Shown: positions 26,717-36,026 of the stretch, in pieces
Layout: every line of letters begins with the position of its first letter
How positions within the stretch are numbered: position 1 is the stretch's first letter
Program-made: the position numbers and the translations under genes
Notes under the pieces: generated by a model
Seen by the model: only the letters and a program-made list of their open reading frames with translations
Databases searched by the model: none
Told to the model about the DNA's origin: nothing
Assembly: GCF_029637605.1 (NCBI RefSeq)
Contig: NZ_CP121261.1
Location: 2,046,001-2,110,000, forward strand
DNA length: 64,000 nt
Direction: 5' to 3'
From: Achromobacter spanius
Lineage (GTDB): Bacteria; Pseudomonadota; Gammaproteobacteria; Burkholderiales; Burkholderiaceae_B

Positions 26717-27067
26717 GAGGCTTTCCGATGCGTATCTGTCCACAGGCCATACGGAGCGGGCCGCCATGATACCGTTTCCAGCGAATTTTGCAGCGACCGC
26801 CCCGAAAGCCAATAAAATTCGCGCAATCCATTGATTTATATACGGTTTTTTATTAAACCGCCTTGCGCGATTTTGAAGCAAACAAGCGCAAGCCCTGTGC
26901 CCACAAGCGTTCCAGGGAAGTTCTGCACAGAATTATCCACAATTTCTGTGGATAATTCCGGGGGTTCCCCGCCTTGCCACAAACTCGCCGCACCGTTACA
27001 GTTTCGGCTTGATCTGATTCCATGGCGCGAGTGCTTTCGCTGCCCTGCCCCCCGGGAGTTGAACGCT
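26717..27067. other. Intergenic region between xseA and exbB with AT-rich tract
   Basis: This 351-base divergent gap contains no convincing gene. It carries an AT-rich stretch near 26831-26857 that includes a small hairpin (CGGTTT, 26843-26848; AAACCG, 26855-26860), and then two facing DnaA boxes at 26933-26955. Promoters for the divergent xseA and exbB genes must lie here. Weaker DnaA-box-like sequences may be present but are not close to consensus. Confidence 0.6.
26933..26955. promoter_or_regulatory. Two perfect DnaA boxes in head-to-head orientation
   Basis: TTATCCACA (26933-26941) and its inverse TGTGGATAA (26947-26955) each match the strict DnaA-box consensus. They are the core of a 12-bp perfect inverted repeat (26930-26941 and 26947-26958) with spacer ATTTC. 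They lie about 113 bases upstream of exbB. The neighbours (xseA, exbBD) are not origin genes, so regulation or DnaA titration is more likely than replication initiation. Confidence 0.7.
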
Positions 27068-27691
27068 TTGCTTTCCATTTTGCGCGAGGCCGGCTGGCCT
27101 ATCTGGCCCCTGCTGGCGACATCCGTGCTGGGACTGGCGCTGATCTTCGAGCGCTTCTTCTCCCTGCGCCGCAGCCTGATCCTGCCGCGAGGGCTGAACG
27201 ATCAGGTTGTCGACATGCTGCGCAACCGCCAAGACACCCCTGAAGCCATCAACCGGCTGGAACGCAATTCGCCGCTTGGCCGCGTACTGGCCGAGGTGAT
27301 GCGCCACCGTCATCTGCCGCGCGAAGAACTCCGCAGCGTGGTCGAAGACACCGGGCGCGCCGTCGCCCACGACCTCAGCCGCTACATTCCCGCCATTGGC
27401 ACCATTGCCGTCGTGGCCCCGCTGATGGGCCTGTTTGGCACCGTGGTCGGCATGATCGAAATTTTCGGTTCGTACACACCAGGCGGTGGCGACCCCGCCC
27501 AGCTGGCGCGCGGCATCTCAATTGCCCTGTACAACACCGGCTTCGGCATCCTGATCGCCATTCCCGCCATGATCGCGCATCGCTACCTGCGCAGCAGGGT
27601 CGACAACTACCTCAGCGTCATGGAGCAATCGGCCTCGCGGCTTGTCCGCGCCTTGTCGCCGATCCCCCCCGTGCGCGAGGGGCGTTCATGA
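27068..27691 (+). CDS. exbB: ExbB/TolQ-family proton channel subunit
   Basis: A 207-residue MotA/TolQ/ExbB protein with three membrane helices, working with ExbD and TonB to energise outer-membrane transporters. The N-terminal helix is IWPLLATSVLGLALIFERFF, and the conserved GLFGTVVGMIEIF and GISIALYNTGFGILIAIPAMIAH segments form the second and third helices. I chose a TTG start at 27068, since GGGAG lies 8-12 bases upstream and the protein then begins MLSILREAGWPIWPLL like its homologues. No ATG fits. It overlaps exbD by ATGA. No tonB is nearby, so a TolQ-like role cannot be excluded. Confidence 0.9.
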   Translation: MLSILREAGWPIWPLLATSVLGLALIFERFFSLRRSLILPRGLNDQVVDMLRNRQDTPEAINRLERNSPLGRVLAEVMRHRHLPREELRSVVEDTGRAVAHDLSRYIPAIGTIAVVAPLMGLFGTVVGMIEIFGSYTPGGGDPAQLARGISIALYNTGFGILIAIPAMIAHRYLRSRVDNYLSVMEQSASRLVRALSPIPPVREGRS

Positions 27692-28113
27692 ATTTCCGCG
27701 GGTCAGGGGGTGGGCGCTGGGGTGAGCGCGACGAGCTGGACATCAACCTGATTCCGCTTATCGACGTGTTGCTGGTCATCCTGATCTTCCTGGCCGCCAC
27801 CACGTCGTTCACACGGTTCACCCAGTTGCAGGTGACGCTGCCCGAGGCCTCTTCGGAACAGGACACGCCCCCCGCGCTGGAAGTGGCGGTCAGCCAGGAC
27901 GGACGCTACGCGCTGAACGGCACGCTCATCGACGTATCCACGTCGCCCGAGATCGCCGATGCGCTGCGCCAGGCCGCGGCAGGCAAACCCGACGCGCTTG
28001 TCATCATCAACGCCGACGCCCAAGCCACCCACCAATCCGTGATCAACGTCATGGAAGCCGCCCGGATGGCCGGCATCGGCCGCGTCAATTTCGCCGCCCA
28101 GACTTCACGGTGA
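27688..28113 (+). CDS. exbD: ExbD/TolR-family protein
   Basis: A 141-residue protein with one N-terminal membrane helix ([20 protein letters not shown]), which includes the essential membrane aspartate of the LIDVLLVIL motif, and a periplasmic domain. It pairs with ExbB in the proton-driven stator complex. The start overlaps the exbB stop (ATGA) and the stop overlaps the lpxK start (GTGA), so all three genes are translationally coupled. Confidence 0.94.
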   Translation: MNFRGSGGGRWGERDELDINLIPLIDVLLVILIFLAATTSFTRFTQLQVTLPEASSEQDTPPALEVAVSQDGRYALNGTLIDVSTSPEIADALRQAAAGKPDALVIINADAQATHQSVINVMEAARMAGIGRVNFAAQTSR

Positions 28114-29153
28114 GCACCCCGCGTTCGTCCCCTTCGTTGCTGGCGCGCCAGTGGCAGCACGGCGGCTGGCTGTCGGCCCTGCTGCTGCCTTTGTCCGCCT
28201 TGACGGCGTGGGCGGTGGCCAGAAAGCGCGCCGCCTACCAGAGCGGCGCCAAACGCAGCTACCGCGCACCGGTACCGGTGGTGGTGGTGGGCAACATCTA
28301 TGTCGGTGGCACCGGCAAGACCCCCGTGGTGATTGCCACCGTGCAAGGGCTGCGCGCACGCGGATTCACGCCCGGCGTGGTCAGCCGGGGCTACGGCGTA
28401 AAGATTGGCGCACAGGCCAGGGTGGGCGTCGGCGCACTGGAGGCCGCCCGCTTTGGCGACGAACCCGCATTGATTGCGCGCGCCACGGACGCCCCGGTAT
28501 CCGTGCACCCCAAACGCGCGCTGGCGGCCCAGGCCTTGCTGCAGGCCCACCCCGAGGTGGACGTGATCGTCTCGGACGACGGCCTGCAACACCTGGCCCT
28601 GGCCCGTGATGTGGAAATCGTGGTGCAAGATGAGCGCGGCGTGGGCAACGGCCGGCTGCTGCCCGCCGGCCCCTTGCGCGAACCCGCCAGCCGCTTGCGC
28701 GAGGTGGATGTGGTGGTCACCAACATCGGCACGCCCGACGGCCGCCCGGCCGACACGGGCAATGCCCGCCCCCGCCCGGTGCGCATGTGGCTGGAGCCTG
28801 CCGACACCCGCAACATCGAAAACGGTGCGACGCGCCCGCTGTCCGCGTATGCGGGGCAAGCGCGCATCGTGGCGGCGGCCGGCATTGGCAACCCGGAACG
28901 CTTTTTCAGCACACTGCGCGCGGCCGGCATCACGCTGGACGCAACGCTGCCCTTGCCGGATCACCATGACTACGCCGAGTCTCCTTTCCAGGCGATGACG
29001 GCAGACACCATCCTGGTCACGTCCAAGGATGCGATCAAGTGCGCCGCGTTGCACGACGCGCGCCTGTGGGAAGTGCCGGTGCAGGCCAGTTTTTCAGACC
29101 CCCGGCTATTCGATTGGCTGGCGCAGGCTTTGCGCCAGCCCGCCCAGGCCTAA
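28110..29153 (+). CDS. lpxK: Tetraacyldisaccharide 4'-kinase LpxK
   Basis: A 347-residue membrane-associated kinase that phosphorylates the lipid A disaccharide to form lipid IVA. It has an N-terminal amphipathic/membrane segment, a Walker A motif GGTGKTP near residue 65 in [16 protein letters not shown], and the conserved [12 protein letters not shown] motif. The GTG start overlaps exbD. In E. coli lpxK is followed by ycaR and kdsB in the same direction. Here an IgaA-like gene on the opposite strand intervenes, converging on lpxK with a 4-base stop overlap. Confidence 0.96.
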   Translation: MSTPRSSPSLLARQWQHGGWLSALLLPLSALTAWAVARKRAAYQSGAKRSYRAPVPVVVVGNIYVGGTGKTPVVIATVQGLRARGFTPGVVSRGYGVKIGAQARVGVGALEAARFGDEPALIARATDAPVSVHPKRALAAQALLQAHPEVDVIVSDDGLQHLALARDVEIVVQDERGVGNGRLLPAGPLREPASRLREVDVVVTNIGTPDGRPADTGNARPRPVRMWLEPADTRNIENGATRPLSAYAGQARIVAAAGIGNPERFFSTLRAAGITLDATLPLPDHHDYAESPFQAMTADTILVTSKDAIKCAALHDARLWEVPVQASFSDPRLFDWLAQALRQPAQA

Positions 29154-31381
29154 AAGAACGCGGGCTTGGCGGCGCCACGGCGCTGGGCATACTCCCGCAG
29201 CGCCTTGCTGCGCGATGCGGCGGCGCGCTGGCGGATCACGGCAAGCGGCGCATGCACCAGAACCAGCAGCGCGGCCAGCAGCAGCCATGCCATTCGGGCG
29301 GCGGACGGCCAGGGGTCATCCAGGCTGCGCGTGGCATCCACGATGATCCGCGGCACACCGGACGCATCCGCGCCCACGTCCAGCACCATGCCGTCGACCT
29401 TGAACGACATGGCGCCCTCTGGCAGGAACATACGCACTTGCTGGTGCCATTCGGCCAGGGCGTCCGCCATGCGGGTCCGCTTGAGCTCGGGCAATGCGGC
29501 ATACGGACCCGGCAGCACATCAAGCACCACCCCGCCTTTTTGCGTGCCCATCGCAAGGTCCGATGCGCGGTTCAGCGCAGCCCGGACGGCGGGTTCAGCG
29601 CTGGCACGGGCCAGGCGCCGAGCCTCATCAACGGAACGGGACAACATCAAGCCTTCGTCACCGCGGCCTTTCGCCGTCAAGGCGCCCGCTTCCACCAACT
29701 TGAGCAATTCGAGCCATTCGCGCGGCTCTTCCCGGGCCAACGTAACGTTATCGACGAAGGCGCGCTTAAGCCGATCGCAAGCGGCGATCGCCTCGCCGGA
29801 CACGGCCTCGCAGGCCGTCTCGATACCGAGCACCGTCTTGCTCAGCCCGACCACGTTCACCACCGACACCGACCGCGAGTTGTACACCCCCATCGGGTTA
29901 TTGCGCATTTGGCCCAGGACCTGACCCCGGACCAGCATATCCATCATCGGGTTGGGTTTGGTCTTGAGGAAATCACCCGAATACAAGCGCAACAGCGGCT
30001 CGCCGATCTCCAACTGCGCGGCTTGGGGTTGATCGCCGTCCCAGCGCAGCCGGTTGCAATCGAATGCCGCGCTGCCCCCGCTGAAGTCGTCGGTTTGGAC
30101 CAACTCGCAACGTGCGCGGCCTTGCAGCGACACCAAGGTACCGAAGGCCGGAAGATCTTTCGCCAACTCGGCGGCCGAGCCATACGGGCGCGGCTGCGCG
30201 CCGCTGACCCAGGCGGTGCTCAATGCCGCATCCCCTTTCAGGTTGTCGGCCGTGATCCACAACGCCGCGCCGGCCAGCAGCCCCACCAGCGTCAACGTCA
30301 CATGCCGCCCCCAGTAAACGCGCGGGAACAGGCGCTGCTCTTCGTCCAGCGAGTGACTGCCGCCCAGGCGCACGACGGAGTAGTCCTGCACCCGCATGTC
30401 CACGTCGACGCGGCCGTCGTCCGGCAGCACCAGGTTGCCGCGCCAGTGTTCCGGCAGTTTGATCGGCAGTTTGTCGCCCAGGAAAAGCTGGGTGGACACG
30501 GCCTGCGTGTTGTCCGGGTTGGTCAGCACGATGGCGTTCAGTTCACCGCGCGCACGGTTGACCTTCTGCGGTTCGCCAGGCGCGCGGCGGCGCCATGTCA
30601 GCCACAAGGCCAGCACCGCCAGCACGCTCGCCGCGCCGGCAAACCCCACGCCGCCGCCGGCCCCTGTCACGGCCAGGCAGATGAAGGCCAGCAACCACAC
30701 CATTGACACCCAGAAGGCAATGCCGGGTTGCTGGCGCTCGGCAACTTCAGCCGGCGTTTCGTCGCGTTGGCTCAGAATTTCCACCCTTACCACGTCGGCC
30801 AGGCTGGGTTCGCCGGGCTGCTCGGACGGCTGGCCTGGCAAGACGGCGTCGGGCTCAGGCGAGACCACGTCCTGCAATGCCCCAAGCTTGCCGCTGGACC
30901 ATTGTTGGTCCTGCTTCTGCCGACGCTGATCACGTTCGCGGCCGCTGGCGATGTCGAACTCACCATTCAAGGCCACGACGACGGCGAATTTTTCGGTCAT
31001 CACGACTTCGGCAACGTTATCCTCGCGCAGATAATTCCGGGCGTCGTACGGCAACACCACGTCAACGCCGCCCAGCGTGTCATGCATGGTCGAGCCGCCC
31101 TGGCTGGTTTCAAGGCCGTGCCGTACGAATGCGCCTTTTAGCGGGAACACGCGGTCATTGACCAGCGCGGCCGTCTTCTTGGGGTTCGCGGGGAACACCA
31201 GAAAGGGCTGCACCAGGGCGGCCTCTTCCGCTGTCATGGCCCGCAGCGCCTGGCCATCGTGCTTGAGCTCGCGCAGCGCGCCTTTGTTGTCGCTGCGCCG
31301 CATCATGTATGTGACCCAGCTGATCAAAGACCAAACCAGAATGATCAGCATCAAGCCCAGCTTGAGGGTATTGGAATCCAT
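29150..31381 (-). CDS. igaA: IgaA/UmoB-like inner-membrane protein
   Basis: A 743-residue membrane protein with about five membrane segments: one near residues 10-28, two or three near 205-255, one near 350-370 and one near the C-terminus. This is the layout of enterobacterial IgaA (about 711 residues), which restrains the Rcs envelope-stress phosphorelay. Local resemblance includes a VVRLGG..SL..E....FP block before the third membrane region, a periplasmic cysteine pair in CELV...AFDCNRLRW (near 424-441) and DDPWPSA near the C-terminus, where IgaA has DQPWPSA. I chose the ATG at 31381 with GGAGGAAGG before it. Rcs proteins are not known as standard in this lineage, so the target is unknown. 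The family call is from memory of motifs. Confidence 0.72.
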   Translation of the reverse strand: MDSNTLKLGLMLIILVWSLISWVTYMMRRSDNKGALRELKHDGQALRAMTAEEAALVQPFLVFPANPKKTAALVNDRVFPLKGAFVRHGLETSQGGSTMHDTLGGVDVVLPYDARNYLREDNVAEVVMTEKFAVVVALNGEFDIASGRERDQRRQKQDQQWSSGKLGALQDVVSPEPDAVLPGQPSEQPGEPSLADVVRVEILSQRDETPAEVAERQQPGIAFWVSMVWLLAFICLAVTGAGGGVGFAGAASVLAVLALWLTWRRRAPGEPQKVNRARGELNAIVLTNPDNTQAVSTQLFLGDKLPIKLPEHWRGNLVLPDDGRVDVDMRVQDYSVVRLGGSHSLDEEQRLFPRVYWGRHVTLTLVGLLAGAALWITADNLKGDAALSTAWVSGAQPRPYGSAAELAKDLPAFGTLVSLQGRARCELVQTDDFSGGSAAFDCNRLRWDGDQPQAAQLEIGEPLLRLYSGDFLKTKPNPMMDMLVRGQVLGQMRNNPMGVYNSRSVSVVNVVGLSKTVLGIETACEAVSGEAIAACDRLKRAFVDNVTLAREEPREWLELLKLVEAGALTAKGRGDEGLMLSRSVDEARRLARASAEPAVRAALNRASDLAMGTQKGGVVLDVLPGPYAALPELKRTRMADALAEWHQQVRMFLPEGAMSFKVDGMVLDVGADASGVPRIIVDATRSLDDPWPSAARMAWLLLAALLVLVHAPLAVIRQRAAASRSKALREYAQRRGAAKPAFF

Positions 31382-31571
31382 CTCGCGACCTTCCTCCGCA
31401 TAGAACGCGGCGGATGATAGCGCTGATGCGTCCCATATTTCGAGACGCATGATTCAAACCATGACATTAATTAACAAAGCGCATGCTCATGGATTTCCGG
31501 CGTCGCGAAAATCGGACTTCTCCCAGGGCAAGCAAGTCTGGGCCGACCCAAACTGTTTTAGAATCGCGGTC

Positions 31572-31751
31572 ATGGAATCCCGCCTTCTCGACATCCTCGT
31601 CTGCCCCTTGTGCAAGGGCCGCCTCGAACACGACCGGCAGCAAGCCGAACTGGTTTGCCGCGCCGACCGCCTGGCTTTCCCGATTCGTGACGGCATTCCC
31701 GTCATGCTGGAATCGGAAGCCCGCGTGCTGGACGAAACCGTCTCTTCCTGA
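31572..31751 (+). CDS. ycaR: Trm112/YcaR-family small zinc-ribbon-like protein
   Basis: A 59-residue protein of the Trm112/UPF0434 family. The family signature is clear: [14 protein letters not shown], then [20 protein letters not shown]. The second zinc cysteine pair is reduced to one Cys, as in many bacterial members. The family partners methyltransferases in eukaryotes; the bacterial role is poorly known. It sits directly before kdsB, as ycaR does in E. coli. There is no Shine-Dalgarno before the ATG, and a possible -10 (TAGAAT, 31559-31564) lies only 7 bases upstream, so the transcript may be leaderless. Confidence 0.9.
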   Translation: MESRLLDILVCPLCKGRLEHDRQQAELVCRADRLAFPIRDGIPVMLESEARVLDETVSS

Positions 31752-31761
31752 CCGCCGCACC

Positions 31762-32526
31762 GTGAGTTTCATCGCCCTGATTCCGGCGCGCGCCGCCTCG
31801 ACCCGCCTGCCCGACAAACCGCTTGCCGACATCGCCGGCAAGCCGATGGTCGTGCGTACCGCCGACCGCGCCGCCCTCTCGGGCGCGTCGCAATTGTTCA
31901 TTGCCACCGACGATGTCCGCGTCCAGGCGGCCGCGCAGGCGCATGGCCTGACGGCCCTGATGACGCGCGGCGACCACCCCACCGGCACCGACCGGCTGGC
32001 TGAAGCCGTGGAACAGTTGGGCCTGCCCGATGACGCCATCGTGGTGAACGTGCAGGGTGACGAACCGCTGATCGAACCCGAACTCATTGACGCCGTCGCG
32101 GCCAAGCTGCTGGCGTGCCCCCAGGCCGACATCGCCACCTGCGCCTGCCCGCTGGCCGACGCCGACGCGCTGTTCAACCCGAATGTGGTGAAGCTGGTGT
32201 GCACCGCGGACGACCGCGCCATGTACTTCTCGCGCGCTCCTATTCCGTGGGCGCGCGACGCGCTCGCTTCGGGCGAACGGGTATTGGCCGACGGCCTGCC
32301 CGCCTGGCATCACATTGGTCTTTACGCCTACCGCGTGTCGTTCCTGCGCCGCTTCCCGATGCTGCCGCAAGGCATGCTGGAACGCTTCGAGTCCTTGGAA
32401 CAGCTGCGCGCCATGGAACATGGCCATCAAATCGTCGTACACCGCACGTTCAACCCTCCTGCCGCTGGCGTAGATACCCCGGCCGATCTGGAGCGCGTGC
32501 GGCAGTTCTACAGCAAACAGATGTAA
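31762..32526 (+). CDS. kdsB: 3-deoxy-manno-octulosonate cytidylyltransferase KdsB
   Basis: A 254-residue enzyme that activates Kdo as CMP-Kdo for lipopolysaccharide assembly. It opens [28 protein letters not shown], contains [30 protein letters not shown] and ends near HIGLYAYR...[14 protein letters not shown], all KdsB hallmarks. The GTG start lies 10 bases after the ycaR stop with no good Shine-Dalgarno, suggesting coupled translation. Together with lpxK and adk it forms an envelope and housekeeping cluster. Confidence 0.95.
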   Translation: MSFIALIPARAASTRLPDKPLADIAGKPMVVRTADRAALSGASQLFIATDDVRVQAAAQAHGLTALMTRGDHPTGTDRLAEAVEQLGLPDDAIVVNVQGDEPLIEPELIDAVAAKLLACPQADIATCACPLADADALFNPNVVKLVCTADDRAMYFSRAPIPWARDALASGERVLADGLPAWHHIGLYAYRVSFLRRFPMLPQGMLERFESLEQLRAMEHGHQIVVHRTFNPPAAGVDTPADLERVRQFYSKQM

Positions 32527-32598
32527 GGGTTATTCCCATGGCGCAGCCCCGCATTGGCTGCTGCGTTGCGGCATAATTCCCCGGATCACAAAAAATAA

Positions 32599-33273
<675 letters not shown>

Positions 33274-33286
33274 TTGGCGCTTTGAT

Positions 33287-33347
33287 GGCCCGAAGGCCTT
33301 CGGCGCCGGCTGGACGCAATGCGCTCCGGCATCGGCCCGAAGGCCTT
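33287..33347. repeat. Direct repeat of a palindromic 14-mer downstream of adk
   Basis: GGCCCGAAGGCCTT occurs at 33287-33300 and 33334-33347. The first copy is part of the 14-bp palindrome CCGAAGGCCTTCGG (33290-33303), which could fold as the adk 3' hairpin. No T-run follows. Confidence 0.4.
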
Positions 33348-33407
33348 GTCGCATTCGGCGCCTGCCGCGCCGCTTTCATCCCCTTGAATTGAACTGGTGG
33401 TAGAGAC

Positions 33408-34166
33408 ATGGAAATCGCGAACAAGGTATTCATCGTTACGGGTGGCGCGTCCGGATTGGGCGCGGGCACCGTGCGCATGCTGGTGGAAAACGGCGCCAAG
33501 GTCGTCATTGCCGACGTGCAGGACGAACCCGGCGAAGCCCTGGCCAAGGAATTGGGCCAGCGCTACGTGCATTGCGACGTCACCCAGGAAGCCGACGGCA
33601 AGAGCGCCGTGGCCGCCGCGCAAGAACTGGGCGCCCTGTTTGGCCTCGTGAACTGCGCGGGCGTGGCGCCCGCAGCAAAGATCGTGGGCAAGAACGGCGC
33701 GCATCCGCTGGACCTGTTCCAGAAGGTCGTGTCGATCAACCTGATCGGCAGCTTCAACATGATGCGCCTGGCCGCCGAAGCCATGAGCGCCAACACGCCC
33801 GAGCCCACCGGCGAACGCGGCGTCATGATCAACACCGCATCGGTCGCCGCGTTCGATGGCCAGATCGGCCAGGCGGCCTACGCCGCCTCGAAGGCCGGCG
33901 TGGCCGGCATGACCCTGCCGATCGCCCGCGACCTGGCCAAGACCGGCATCCGCTGCATGACCATTGCCCCGGGCATTTTCGGCACGCCGATGATCTTCGG
34001 CATGCCGCAGGAAGTGCAGGATTCGCTGGCCGCCAGCATCCCCTTCCCCGCTCGCCTGGGCCGCCCGGAAGACTACGCCAAGCTGGTCTACAGCATCGTC
34101 ACCAACGACATGTTGAACGGCGAGACCATTCGTCTTGACGGCGCTATCCGCATGCCGCCGAAGTGA
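33408..34166 (+). CDS. Short-chain dehydrogenase, 3-hydroxyacyl-CoA dehydrogenase (HSD10-like)
   Basis: A 252-residue classical SDR. The cofactor motif is [10 protein letters not shown] near residue 11, the NCAG motif follows near residue 83 and the YAASK catalytic pair near residue 165. The [46 protein letters not shown] stretch, with its long insertion before the catalytic Ser, and the [16 protein letters not shown] end, match the type 2 3-hydroxyacyl-CoA dehydrogenase (17-beta-HSD10) group. It probably acts in fatty acid or branched-chain acyl-CoA degradation. It stands alone between adk and murJ and has its own terminator. Confidence 0.85.
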   Translation: MEIANKVFIVTGGASGLGAGTVRMLVENGAKVVIADVQDEPGEALAKELGQRYVHCDVTQEADGKSAVAAAQELGALFGLVNCAGVAPAAKIVGKNGAHPLDLFQKVVSINLIGSFNMMRLAAEAMSANTPEPTGERGVMINTASVAAFDGQIGQAAYAASKAGVAGMTLPIARDLAKTGIRCMTIAPGIFGTPMIFGMPQEVQDSLAASIPFPARLGRPEDYAKLVYSIVTNDMLNGETIRLDGAIRMPPK

Positions 34167-34174
34167 TGTAGTAC

Positions 34175-34207
34175 AAAGGCCGGCCCACGACGTGGGCCGC
34201 CTTTTTA
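34175..34207 (+). terminator. Intrinsic terminator after the SDR gene
   Basis: AAAGGC then GGCCCAC, with a single bulged C, pairs with GTGGGCC and GCCTTT around a GAC loop, followed by TTTTATCT. It ends the SDR transcript before murJ. Confidence 0.85.
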
Positions 34208-34274
34208 TCTGACAGTCTTCACGTTTCACGCAGTCGTTTCGGGCCGGCCCGCACTTTTTACGTAGTACCCATCC

Positions 34275-35834
34275 ATGAGCCTGTTTCGTTCGGCGGCCAC
34301 CGTCAGCAGCTTTACCCTGCTGTCCCGCATTTCCGGCCTGATCCGCGACATCCTCGTCGCCCGCGCGTTTGGCGCCGGCCCCATCACTGACGCCTTCTGG
34401 GTCGCGTTCCGTATTCCCAACCTGCTGCGGCGCCTGTTCGCCGAAGGCGCGTTCGCCCAGGCGTTCGTGCCCATTCTGGGCGCCGCGCGCAATCAGCGGT
34501 CGGAAGAAGAGGTTCGTGTCCTGCTGGATCGCGTGGCGTTGCTGCTGACCGCCGCGTTGATGCTGATTACCTTGATCGGTATCTTGGCCGCGCCCTGGGT
34601 CGTGTCGGCCATGGCCAGCGGCCTGCGCGGCGCCGCTCGTGATACCGAATTCGGCGCTGCCGTGTGGATGACGCGGATGATGTTTCCCTACATCTTCTGC
34701 ATGTCCCTGATTGCCTTCGCCTCGGGCGTGCTCAACACCTGGCGGCGGTTCGCCGTGCCGGCTTTCACGCCCGTGTTGCTGAACCTGTCGATGATCGCCG
34801 CCTGCATCTGGCTGGCACCGCGCATGGATATCCCCGTCTACGCACTGGCGATCGGGGTGATGATCGGCGGCGTGGCGCAACTGGCCGTGCAGTGGGCTGC
34901 CTTGGCGCGACTGGGCCTGACGCCGCGCTTTTCGCTGCGTTTTCGCCAAGCCTGGGGCGACCCCACGGTGCAGCGCATCCTCAAGCAAATGGCGCCCGCC
35001 ACGCTAGGCGTATCGGTGGCGCAGATTTCTTTGCTGATCAACACCAATATCGCAACGTGGCTGACGCCGGGCAGTGTGACCTGGCTGTCTTTCGCCGACC
35101 GGCTGATGGAATTTCCCACGGCCTTGCTAGGCGTCGCACTGGGCACGGTGCTGCTGCCAAGCCTGTCGGCCGCCCACGCGCGTGACGACCAGGGTGGCTA
35201 CAGCGCCCTGTTGGACTGGGGCCTGCGCCTGGTGCTGTTGCTGGGCCTGCCCGCCGCAGTGGGCATGGCGCTGCTGTCGGACGGCCTGGTGGCCACCCTG
35301 TTCCATTACGGCGCATTCGCCGCGGACGACGTGCTGCAAACCCGCCTGGCCGTGATTTCCTATTCGGCTGGCCTGATCGGCCTGCTGTCGGTGAAAATCC
35401 TGGCGCCAGGCTTCTACGCCAAGCAGGACATTCGCACCCCGGTCAAAATCGCCATCGGCGTGCTGATTTTGACGCAGTTGATGAACCTGGTGCTGGTGCC
35501 GCTGATGGCCCATGCCGGCTTGGCGCTGGCGATTGGGCTGGGTGCCTGCCTGAACGCGTTGGCCCTGCTGATCGGCCTGCGCCGCCGTGGTGTATATCAG
35601 CCCGGCCCTGGCTGGACGGTGTTTGCGCTGCGCCTGCTGCCGGCGCTGGCAGGGCTGGCAGCCCTGCTCTGGTATGCCGATGGCAAGATCGACTGGATCG
35701 GCTTGCAGGCCCATCCGGGCTTGCGCGCGGCCTGGCTGGGCGGCGTCCTGGCAGCCAGCGGCGTGGTCTACTTCGGAATGTTGTTACTCTTTGGGTTCCG
35801 ACTTAAAGACTTTGGACGTCGTCCAAAAGCCTGA
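34275..35834 (+). CDS. murJ: Lipid II flippase MurJ
   Basis: A 519-residue MOP-superfamily membrane protein with about 14 helices that flips lipid II across the inner membrane for peptidoglycan synthesis. It starts with the family hallmark SAATVSSFTLLSRISGLIRDILVARAFGAGPITDAFWVAFRIPNLLRRLFAEGAF and keeps the essential arginines of that region. Typical later motifs are AFASGVLNTWRRFAVPAF and NTNIATWL. The closest neighbours, rpsT downstream and often murJ in betaproteobacteria, are here separated by an orphan fecR gene. Confidence 0.96.
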   Translation: MSLFRSAATVSSFTLLSRISGLIRDILVARAFGAGPITDAFWVAFRIPNLLRRLFAEGAFAQAFVPILGAARNQRSEEEVRVLLDRVALLLTAALMLITLIGILAAPWVVSAMASGLRGAARDTEFGAAVWMTRMMFPYIFCMSLIAFASGVLNTWRRFAVPAFTPVLLNLSMIAACIWLAPRMDIPVYALAIGVMIGGVAQLAVQWAALARLGLTPRFSLRFRQAWGDPTVQRILKQMAPATLGVSVAQISLLINTNIATWLTPGSVTWLSFADRLMEFPTALLGVALGTVLLPSLSAAHARDDQGGYSALLDWGLRLVLLLGLPAAVGMALLSDGLVATLFHYGAFAADDVLQTRLAVISYSAGLIGLLSVKILAPGFYAKQDIRTPVKIAIGVLILTQLMNLVLVPLMAHAGLALAIGLGACLNALALLIGLRRRGVYQPGPGWTVFALRLLPALAGLAALLWYADGKIDWIGLQAHPGLRAAWLGGVLAASGVVYFGMLLLFGFRLKDFGRRPKA

Positions 35835-35862
35835 TTTCATCCGTGCGGGTGACATTCCCACC

Positions 35863-35889
35863 AAAAAGCCGGCTTTCCGCCGGCTTTTT
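35863..35889 (+). terminator. Intrinsic terminator after murJ
   Basis: AAAAAGCCGGC (35863-35873) and GCCGGCTTTTT (35879-35889) form a perfect 11-bp stem with the loop TTTCC. The T-run is within the 3' arm. It isolates murJ from the fecR-like gene. Confidence 0.9.
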
Positions 35890-35908
35890 GCATTAGATTC
35901 GTCAAGAA

Positions 35909-35939
35909 TTGACAAGCGGCCCGTAATCTTTGGTAAAAA
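35909..35939 (+). promoter_or_regulatory. Candidate promoter of the fecR-like gene
   Basis: TTGACA (35909-35914) is followed after 19 bases by TAAAAA (35934-35939), which is preceded by TGG as in an extended -10. It lies just after the murJ terminator. An ECF-type promoter might be expected for a fecR gene, but no partner sigma factor is present. Confidence 0.35.
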
Positions 35940-36026
35940 ACCTTTATTATTTACAAATTGCCATCGAAAGGATTCCCGCCGGCTTGCGTGCGGGAAGATG
36001 AAGTGAAGTACGCCCAAGGACAACCC

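Noticed and set aside
26930..26958. A chromosomal replication origin
   Set aside because: Only two strict DnaA boxes are seen, and no dnaA, dnaN, rpmH or gidA genes are nearby.
26831..27067. Extending ExbB upstream to the ATG at 26831
   Set aside because: The added 79 residues are not ExbB-like and would run through the DnaA boxes; the TTG at 27068 has a Shine-Dalgarno and gives a family-typical start.
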